NCBI GenBank assembly: GCA_010015805.1
Contig: ML978122.1
Coordinates: 1,646,453 to 1,710,452 of the forward strand
Reading direction: 5' to 3'
Length of the DNA stretch: 64,000 nt
Source: Rhizodiscina lignyota
Taxonomy: Eukaryota; Ascomycota; Dothideomycetes; Aulographales; Rhizodiscinaceae
The translations under genes and the position numbers were made by a program. Shown piece after piece: positions 56,459 to 64,000 of the stretch. How positions within the stretch are numbered: position 1 is the stretch's first letter; every line of letters begins with the position of its first letter. The notes under the pieces were generated by a model, which ran no database searches, had not been told where the DNA came from, and worked only from the letters and a program-made list of their open reading frames with translations.

Positions 56459-57628
56459 CTACCATGAAACATGACCTCCATCGATCCTCAAATCAGTGGC
56501 TGTCATGAAACTACTCGCATCGCTCAGCAGGAACACGGCTGCTCCACGATAGTCTCTCGGATATGAGAGGCGATTTAGCATGTTCTCCTTTGGCCAAATC
56601 TCCTTTCGCTCCGGAAACTTCTCGAATAACGCTTCTACCATCGCGGTCACGATATAGCCTGGCGAAATAGTGTTCACACGGATGCCGTACTCGCCCCACT
56701 CAGACGCCAGATTTCGTGCCAATTGGAGGACAGCTGCTTTCGAAGCGTTGTATGCTGGACAGATGAGGCCCTATGGAACATTAGTGTCACTCCAGCCACC
56801 ACAGTAGCATCCGAGCGTCCAAACCCCGCCAGATGGATCCAAAAGACTTACTCGATTAGCAACAGTTCCACTCATACTTCCAATAAAAACTAAACTGCCC
56901 GAGCAGTTATGCTTAATCATCTGTCTCGCAACCGCCTGCGCCGTCATAAACACTCCTGTCACGTTCGTTTCGAGCATGGCATTCACATCCTCCTGGGTAT
57001 ATTCCAAAGCTGGCGTCTCCTGCTGGATACCCGCAGCTGCGATTAGTCCATCGAGCCGGTTATGGCTGAACGCGATATTCTCGACGATCGCGTTGAGAGC
57101 GAAATTATCTCGTACGTCGACCTGGCGGTATTGTAGATCGGTGCCAAAGTCCAGCCGAGCCCGGTCAGCGATGGCAGAGAACTGAGGAGAGGGTTCGGGG
57201 AGGCGATCGAGGACGTAAACTGAGCTTGATCAGCTGGTTGTGCCTTGTTGAATTTCGATCTAGAGGAAGGAAGTGGAACTCTGACCTGTTGCGCCAGCTT
57301 CAAGCAGAGCTTCTGTTTGAGTCAAACCAAGGCCACGGGCTCCGCCGGAGACTATGAGGATTTTGCCTGAGAGGTCGAATTCTGGTAGACCTCTCGTTCC
57401 CTTAGATGAAGCAGCGTCTGAGTAGAAGCGCGCTTGTTGGGAGAGTGGTATGGCTGCCGCTCTCCTGGAGGGATACGAAAGGCTGGAGGCTCGAAATAGA
57501 GATCTTGAGATGCAAGCATTTGTATGAAAAGCAGGGGGTTTGGCTGTGTAAAAAGGGCGGACGAGGCTCACTTGCCGCGTTGGCAAGGCACGGAGAGCTG
57601 GCCGCATCGTATATAGCTTCAGAGACAT
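56459..57628 (-). CDS. SDR, polyol-type dehydrogenase, mitochondrial-like N-terminus
   Basis: Exons (minus) 57628-57286, 57219-56852 and 56770-56459, 340 aa. The first ~85 residues are rich in Arg, Ala and Ser with few acids, like a mitochondrial presequence. Then comes the SDR core: VSGGARGLGLTQTEALLE, a DVRD motif, AAAGIQ, IGSMSGT, the catalytic YNASKAA, and the C-terminal NTISPGYIVTAMVEALFE with LRIDGGHVSW. It resembles fungal NAD-dependent arabinitol 2-dehydrogenase or mannitol-type SDRs. Reaction and localisation are inferred. Introns are 66 and 81 bp. The next gene upstream, on the same strand, is the BRCT protein gene. Confidence 0.85.
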
Positions 57629-58175
57629 CTCTTCTCCTGTAATTCTAATGGCTATCTGTGAGAAACCAATCTCTTTCACTGGAAACAAGAATGAGCAGCC
57701 CAGCAAGAGGTGAAACCAGGACAATTGAGCGCCAATGGCTGGAAAGAAAGAGGTTCTGGAGCTGCACGTCGTTACCCCACCTGGAAGCACACGCGATATA
57801 AAATGTACGGATGCGCCAAGGATCGGCGGAAAAGTGAATGGTGGGGCAGCAGATCGGTCTGCACATCAAGGATTGCATGCAGGGCATCTACGGGACGGGT
57901 ATATTGCCTCTGTAAGGTTATTTGACTTCGTCTGGTATATTGGCTATCTGCAAAGTCGTATTCGACTAATTCGTCCATGATTTTGAGAGCAAAAGAAGCA
58001 AATGTTCGCCATGCGCTATGCTTCACATCCCGGAAACCATAAGCTATAATGCAATGCTGAGAAGACTTTCGTGGTAGTGAGGTCGTAACGTGTGCGCATC
58101 GTATCGTTATTGCCGTACCTAACTGACTTCTGTAAGCAGTCTATTCTTTAATACTTCCACAGGAGTTGCATACTT
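57629..58175. other. intergenic region, 547 bp
   Basis: Between the SDR start and the 3' end of the BRCT gene. Holds the SDR promoter. Frames here continue the SDR frame upstream but look like leader. No gene called. Confidence 0.5.
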
Positions 58176-60581
58176 TTACACGATCATCAGCTTCTTGTCC
58201 TCAAGGCACAGTTCTCCGCGCAAAATGCTGGCAGACAACAACTCCTTCGTGTAGCATTTAACCTTCTTGTCGAGCATTGCCACGCTGGGATCCTTTTCAT
58301 CCAGTCCTAGGTATATGATCTTCTTGTCGTCTTTCGGGACTTTGAATGCCTGGGAAACGACGTTTGTGGCCCCAGCAGCTTTCACAATCTTCGCTATATC
58401 CTTGAAACCCTTGCCGTAGTGTGCCTTCAGAGCTGGCGAGATATGCACAGTTTTGTCAGCGAAGAGGTCTGAAAGAGGATCTTCTGCGACATCTCCGAGA
58501 TAGCGACCCCATTTCTTGCGATGGCTTTCATCTTTGAAGAGATATTGATCTGGGTCGAGTAGCTGCTTGGCCTTGGAGCTCTCAGTGACCCAAGCATCGG
58601 AGACGATCTTCGCTCCAAGGACGATACCATATAGTAGCTTCGACGTCGTTTTGATTTCACCCTTGCCAACACTGGAGATGAGCAGTTAGAAACATCCTGG
58701 GGGGATTGGGTGCACAGGGTCTTACCAGACGACATCAGTGGCCTCCGAGACAGCGTCTTTCACATCGCAATGCTCTTCCAAAAAGCTCGTCAGTTTCTTG
58801 CCGGTCACGTTGCTGTTTGTGAGGACAACTTCCAGTCTCTCTCCCTCGTATGCTACTTTGGCGGAAGACTTCGAAGCACTTGATGTCTGCGACTTGTTGA
58901 ATGAGGCTGTCGACTTGGGTGTCTTTTGTGAACTTGAAGCCTTTGATGGCACTATAACTTTCGCGGTGTTTTTTGCGACCCTTGTGCCTTTGGGAATGAT
59001 ATCGAGTTCATCATCCGTAGATTCTCCGCCTTCAGATTCATCTTCGGAGGGCTTCTTTTTCGTTCGGCCTCTCTTAGGTACAGTCACCGTTGTCTCCTCT
59101 TCATGGTCTGCCAACTCATCTTCGGAGAGCTGCGATTTCTGGGGTTGTCCTCCCTTTGACATAGTTGTCCTCACGTCTTCTTCGTCATCGCCTGCCTCTT
59201 CTTCTGAGGGTGATACCCCCATTGCCCGGCCTCCCCTAACTCTAGGATTTCCGGAACGGCTGCTCTGGGAAGGGATAACGGTGATCTCCTCCCGCGTATC
59301 TGTTTGGGTATCTCCAGATACGGACTTCTCATCAGAAATCTTCTGCTTCTTGCTTGTCTGTGGTTTTGCAGCGGGAATTTTAGCTTCCGTGGCCGAGCGC
59401 TTCTGCGAGGTTTTCGGCGGAGAGGGTATCGGCGTGTCAAGGTCCTCGTCAATCGCTTCATCTGCGTCACCGACCTCGTCGTTTGTAATGTCCATTTTAT
59501 CTTCTGGAGCCGATTGAAACTGTTCTTCACTATCACCTTCGCCGTGCTCTTTGTGGTCTTCATCCGCATCTGCTTGTGCATCTGCCTCCAGCTCTGCAAA
59601 CGAATCCTCCTTGTCAGACGTTGAAACAGAAGTTGAAACGCCCTTTTGTTTTTCAACAAGCACTTTTTCATCTTTGCCATCATTTCCTCCATCCGCATCC
59701 TCTTCCTCGTCTGCAGTCTCCACGTCCGCGGCTGGATCGATGTCAGCGTCTTGCTCAGACTCGTCTTGTGAGTTCTTCGAGCTTGGTGCTCCTGGAATTT
59801 CAGGATTCGCCGGCGTTGGGTCGGGCATTTCCATCTTTGTCAAGTCATCGGGCTCTGATTCTCCTGGCACCGGTTCATCGCTGGCTCCATTACCGCTTCC
59901 GAAAAGGCCCTGTCTCTGCCCGCTTTGCGGCAACTCTTCATCCGCTGACCCATCAAATGCAGAAGCATGGATGGACTTTGGTGTAGCGAGTCCACTCGAG
60001 CGGAGTTTTTGCATACGACTCTTGGTTGGTGTTTCCTCGACAATAAGGGATTGGGCGGAGTTTCTCATCGGTGTTGCGGCGCTACGGTTGGCTGTTCTCG
60101 AATGCGCAAGTCGGAAGTTAGACTGCGCAAAAATTACATCGTCACCACTGTCGGAATCGCCGTTGGGAACTGAAGAGTTGACTTCAATCCTCTCAACAGG
60201 TACTGATGCACCAACTTCGACGCTGGCAGTATTGTAATCAAGTTTGAACGAGAAAGATTGGTTTGGGAATCTGATTGTTTCACCTTTGCGGAGAGTGAGA
60301 CATCGAACACGTGTTGCGGACTCTCCCATCTTTGGTAGAAGGAAATGTTCGTCCGTTAGAAAAGGTGATGGTGAGATTATGACGTCTGACTGTACAGCTG
60401 AAATGACCACAATTGAGTCTTGGGCTTCAATTTCTGCGAGAATTTTTCGAGACGCGTCATTGGAAGAGCTGTGAACTTTGAGGTGAGCTTGCCACTCGTG
60501 AGTCGGTTGGATGATGTCGTAAATAGAGCTGGAAACCAGCATGTACTGTTCGCCATTGGAACAGGATAGCACGGGCTCCAT
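58176..60581 (-). CDS. tandem BRCT protein, Mdb1/MDC1-like architecture
   Basis: Exons 60581-58726 and 58671-58176 (minus), 783 aa; 54-bp intron. The N-terminal ~115 residues end in LRKGETIRFPNQSFSFKLDY, which resembles the end of an FHA fold, but classic phosphothreonine-binding residues are not obvious. A long, highly acidic Asp/Glu/Ser-rich middle has Lys patches. The C-terminal ~200 residues hold two BRCT-like units: KLTSFLEEHCDVKDAVSEAT and VLGAKIVSDAWVTESSKAKQ, then ALKAHYGKGFKDIAKIVKAA. This layout recalls S. pombe Mdb1 and animal MDC1, which bind phosphorylated H2A(X) at DNA breaks. Orthology is inferred, not shown. MED8 is divergent across 566 bp. Confidence 0.75.
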
Positions 60582-61147
60582 GTTGCCTCTTCTAAGCAGA
60601 TTGCAGAGTGTGTCACATCTCTGAAGGAAGAGAGTTTACGCTAAAGAGTGAGGTGAGGTTGGAATACTTTTTAAGGTAGACGCGAGTTAGGCACGCTATC
60701 ACGTGTGGCTTGGCGCCCTTTTCCCTTCATTTGGAAGGAACCCCTCCTAGTCGAGGTTAGCGCGGAAACCGTGGTGTACATATTCAATTCGACACCCGCA
60801 GATATGCTATAAAGATACACTGTATTTTAGAACCTGTCTTTGCATTGGCTTTCACTTTCATCAAGGATTCGCCGTGTCAAATTGGTCTAGCTCGAAAAGA
60901 GAATGCTAAGACCATCTCAAGGATCAATTCAACAATTGCCTTTCTATGCGCACAGACCTTGAACGGAGGGAGCCATCAAACCCGTTACCCCACGAGTAAC
61001 GGGAGGCACTGAAGCGACCCTTACTCTTCGACACACAAGTGTCGCTACCAACACAAGGCGCCTCTGGCCGTTATGGAACAAGACTTCTCCGCTGCACAAG
61101 ATCTCGTCTTTCTGAAAGGAAGCTGATTCCTTCAATCACAATCGACC
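60582..61147. other. divergent control region, BRCT/MED8
   Basis: 566 bp between the two start codons. Should hold both promoters. No gene seen. Confidence 0.5.
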
Positions 61148-61890
61148 ATGGCCACAGAGTCAAGCCTGCCTCCAGAGCTCAAGACTCTCAATACCCTCCG
61201 GCAACGGCTGATGACCATCACTGCGGCGCTTTATTCGCTTCGCAACGAGATCCAGAACCCTTATATTGTGCTGCCGCCATGGTAAGTTTGACAATCGCAG
61301 TACCGTTCGTAATGCGACATTGCTGATCTTATTCTAGGGATCGCGTCGTCAAACTTGTCGCCGACCTCGGACAAATGACCAAGATATTACAAGACTTCCA
61401 AAATAACGAGCAAGCATTCCGAAACGACGACCTAGGTATATCACCCTTCAATGTCCCTGCATTCCTCAACTCTGCGGTCGTCCATCCCACTACCGAATTC
61501 CCTGCCACCCAAGAGAACATACTGGGGACATTGCTCACGAAGAAGCTTGCCCCGGCAATCGAAGACTGGGTAGAGGAAGGCATCAAAGTGGCCAAGAGCA
61601 ACGAAGAAACGGATGACGCAGAGCACAAGGAGCAGATCCTCACGTCGGAGCAGTTCAAAGAGCTGTGGTACTGGGCGGTACTTCAGGCGAGTGATGTTGG
61701 GAACAAGATCACGATAGGTGAAGGCGATGAGTATGGCGACGAGGATGAGAGCAGTGACGATAGCGATGAAGAAATGGTGGATGCGGTTGCAGGAGAGGGT
61801 CCGCCCAAGGAAGCGACGCTGGAGCAGGGGAAGGCGATGATACCTTTAAACGATATCTTGAAATTCATCTCGACTGGGTCAATACGGTGA
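61148..61890 (+). CDS. MED8: Mediator subunit MED8
   Basis: Exons 61148-61281 and 61338-61890, 228 aa; 56-bp intron, phase 2, keeping the Trp of PPW. The N-terminus is helical (LKTLNTLRQRLMTITAALYS), followed by the PPWDRV turn and a second helix (LGQMTKILQDFQNNEQAF). The section VHPTTEFPATQENILGTLLT with KLAPAIEDWVEEG is typical of fungal Med8. The C-terminus is acidic (GDEDESSDDSDEEM) and ends in a short conserved helix, LNDILKFISTGS. It acts in the nucleus as part of the Mediator head, linking activators to RNA polymerase II. Identification rests on motif memory. Confidence 0.82.
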
Positions 61891-62066
61891 CAGGGCACAT
61901 GGGATGAATAAACACGATGAACGATCACTTCGGAGCCAGCATGGCTATTCATCACTGTTGGTTGCAGCCCTGATACTCTTGCAATAGAACAGATCAAAAG
62001 AATAAACACGCTTATTGATTAAAATTTAGTATATCTGTGCCTAATTCAAGCACCTAGGCCGGGCGA

Positions 62067-62993
62067 TCATGCCCGTCGCCGCGTAGAAGGACTCTTCTGC
62101 TTTGGCGCAGCTCCGGTGCTAGAACCCATCGCAATTGGCTGCTTCCTGCTCGATCCCGATTTGACCTTCGTGGACGAGGTAGACTTGCTCGCCGGGCTGT
62201 TCCAATAGTACAGCATTTGCGCCGCGAGCACTGCATTCAACGCGAATCCTGCGATGAATCCGTACAGAATCAGTGGATCGTCCACCTCTTGTAGCGTTGT
62301 GAAGATTCGTGATAGTGAGCCTGCGAGATAATTGAAGACCTAATTCTGTCAGTCTAATCGCCTATTCCCAGTTGCTGTAGGAGTTCCACATACCGCGAAG
62401 GCACTGAGCTGTCCAGTTCCTCCCTGGCTCCAATTCGCATAGATCTGTGGCGCCTTGCTCGCGACACCCAGCACGCCTGCACCAGCTTGGAGCAAGCTCA
62501 GCATCTTTGCATCCACTAGCTGCTCATTAAAGAGCGCGTATACAGCTGCTCCTAGCCCTGCAATAAACACAGCAGCGCCTGCTCCTTTGCCACTAAACTG
62601 CAGCACCAGTGTCGCAATAGCAACATTTTGCACCGCGATCAGCGCTGTCTCGCCATATGTACTAAAAGGAAATCCTTGTCGGACATTATACGCAAGTGTG
62701 ATGATGAAGGCGGAGGTTTCGAGGAGGTAGGATAGGAAGGAGATTCCCTCGCTGCTGCGGCTGTTGAGCAACTTCAAGAGCTGTGGAATCTTGACGATGG
62801 AGCTGGCGCAGATGATGCCGATGCCCAGGCCCTTAGAGATTCCTAGCTTGACGCACTCCGGCGAGGAGGTAAAGTCGACATTGAGAATCAAGGTCTTGTA
62901 GCACTCTGAGCCGATGAGCGAGATTCCAATGTCGCGAATGGGCGCAGGGAGATTATGCGTGATGGGCTGTAACGCATTTCGAAGAGAGTCCAT
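62067..62993 (-). CDS. MPDU1/Lec35-like PQ-loop protein
   Basis: Exons 62993-62394 and 62339-62067 (minus), 290 aa; 54-bp intron (GTATGT...AATTAG). Several hydrophobic helices are present with two PQ-loop motifs: VKIPQLLKLLNSRSSEGIS and SKAPQIYANWSQGGTGQLS. An N-terminal NLPAPIRDIGISLIGSECYK and a C-terminal basic tail (KQKSPSTRRRA) complete it. Human MPDU1 (Lec35) is needed in the ER to use dolichol-linked mannose and glucose for glycan and GPI synthesis; the same role is inferred here. The sequence length and motif order fit well. Confidence 0.88.
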
Positions 62994-63485
62994 GATGGTG
63001 AGAATAACTCAAAAGTTTTGTGTACGAAGTTACTAGCAAATCGGGCTCGCGAAAGTCGATCTGTAAACAACTTGAGGATGACGCCGATTGAAGCTTGGCG
63101 GTCTTGGCAGCAACGTGACCGCGTGTCCGATCCGCGATTGAGGCTGATTGGTGTGTTGCGAGAACCTTGGAATTTGGCACGGATCCCTCATGTCGGGTCC
63201 AGTGAGGTGACGGCCGACGAGAATGACGTCGTCAAACGGCGCACAAAAGCATAAACTGCAGCTCTTGACAAGGATCGGTATCGTCTCCCAAGGGATGATC
63301 GGTGATGTTATTGTAGAATCGACGCGTCCCCAGATCGTCCGTCGTCTGTGCCCGGCGACTCCGCAAGGACAATGACGTATCGTAACCCAGAATCACTCTC
63401 CTGGACTTTGACATATATATTCTGGGCCTCCAAGCTCTGGAGCTGAGTTCCAATTCCAAACTCACTTGAACCTTCTGAAATTCCA
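62994..63485. other. divergent control region, MPDU1/SAP protein
   Basis: 492 bp between two start codons. No gene seen. Confidence 0.5.
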
Positions 63486-64000
63486 ATGGCTCATCATTAT
63501 AGCTTGCGCAAGAGGCCCTTGGCACCCAGCGATGCCAATTGCCCAAGTCCAAAAGCCATCAAGACGACAGCCGACGGCCAAGAGAATGAGACTGCCAATG
63601 CCTGGTATGACACGCTGAACGTGAAGCATCTCACTCAGCTTTGCGAAGACCGCGGCATAAAGCGCTTGGGCAGTAGCACCAACAACTAGTTCTCATTGAG
63701 TATGTTCCAAGACCATATCTGTTTGGGGCATGAGTATTAACAACGATGCAGTCGCCTTAAAGATGCCGACCGCAAAGGCAACATCGTTGTGGAAGATCTC
63801 AACGCAGAAGAGATTAACCAACGTGCCCGAGAAATAAAACCAAAGTTAGAAGAGAGGAAAGGACAGAGGTTGATATACCTGAATGACAGAGAGGAAGAGG
63901 TACTGGACCGGCTGAACCAAGAAACTGGTGCCACTCAAGGTCGCCAGGCGCAGCTTAACGATATGCGCGTTCCCCGTATTGTGTGGGCGGAGGACCATCT
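63486..64000 (+). CDS. SAP-domain protein, 5' part, frame problem
   Basis: Starts at ATG 63486 and leaves the window. The first exon gives MAHHYSLRKRPLAPSDANC, then a SAP-like motif VKHLTQLCEDRGIKRLGS. The frame then meets TAG at 63687-63689. One base over, the text continues as QLVLIDR and, through a 52-bp intron (63700-63751, GTATGT...ATGCAG), as RLKDADRKGNIVVEDLNAEE. The second half of the SAP helix thus sits in another frame, so one base seems missing near 63668. Either the gene is damaged or the assembly has an indel. SAP motifs bind DNA or RNA in chromatin and mRNA-processing factors. The specific identity cannot be decided. Confidence 0.6.

Noticed and set aside
58738-60237. Long plus-strand frames opposite the BRCT gene
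   Set aside because: Ser-rich mirror of an Asp/Glu-rich coding strand; no domain found.
1-64000. tRNA, rRNA, CRISPR arrays, or complete mobile elements
   Set aside because: No cloverleaf, rRNA core, CRISPR spacing or recognisable transposase/integrase was seen by eye; CRISPR is not expected in a fungal nucleus.

Overview
The window looks like nuclear DNA of a filamentous ascomycete (Pezizomycotina; a dothideomycete-like fungus is my guess and is not proven here). The signs are many short introns of about 45-100 bp with GT-AG borders and CTAAC/CTGAC branch sites, genes on both strands without operons, a Zn2Cys6 regulator, a GH92 mannosidase, a cytochrome b5-acyl-CoA dehydrogenase fusion, a CYP57-like P450 and a Kha1-type antiporter. 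I rebuilt the exon structures by hand from splice motifs, reading phase and family resemblance. No searches or alignments were run.

Left part (1-16 kb), accessory in character. It opens with the decayed 3' end of a CorA-like membrane protein gene. Next comes a compact aldoxime-nitrile module: a haem aldoxime dehydratase gene (923-2174, minus) and a nitrilase gene (3128-4132, plus) are divergent around one 953-bp control region, and a Zn2Cys6 regulator gene (4327-6374, minus) follows. Together they predict R-CH=NOH to R-CN to R-COOH under local control. Then come an SDR, a relic-bearing AT-rich island (8.4-9.7 kb), a large Ser/Thr-rich secreted protein, and a gene-poor stretch carrying one of two copies of a ~100-bp diverged repeat (7.16 and 13.38 kb). 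A quinate/sugar-type MFS transporter ends this part.

Middle (16.8-42.7 kb), transport and metabolism: a full-length ABC-C transporter, the cytochrome b5-acyl-CoA dehydrogenase divergent from a small cupin gene, a GH92 alpha-mannosidase, a Kha1-like K+/H+ antiporter, a patatin-type lipase (Tgl4/5-like), and a 14-TM MFS exporter divergent from a pisatin-demethylase-like P450, which is a plausible detoxification pair.

Right part (43-64 kb), mostly housekeeping: a coiled-coil protein, DNA polymerase kappa with a UBZ finger, a 2OG-Fe(II) oxygenase, Swp1/ribophorin II, an HTH protein, a mitochondrial-type SDR, a BRCT protein resembling Mdb1/MDC1, MED8, an MPDU1 PQ-loop protein and a SAP-domain gene that leaves the window. 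Among these sits an odd 1261-aa protein (48402-52187) that joins a signal peptide, membrane segments, acidic tandem repeats and C-terminal zinc fingers.

The strongest candidate for an interesting system is the aldoxime-nitrile cluster. A recurring oddity is that three genes (left edge, the cluster's regulator, right edge) each contain single-base frame disruptions. These could be natural decay or residual assembly indels.
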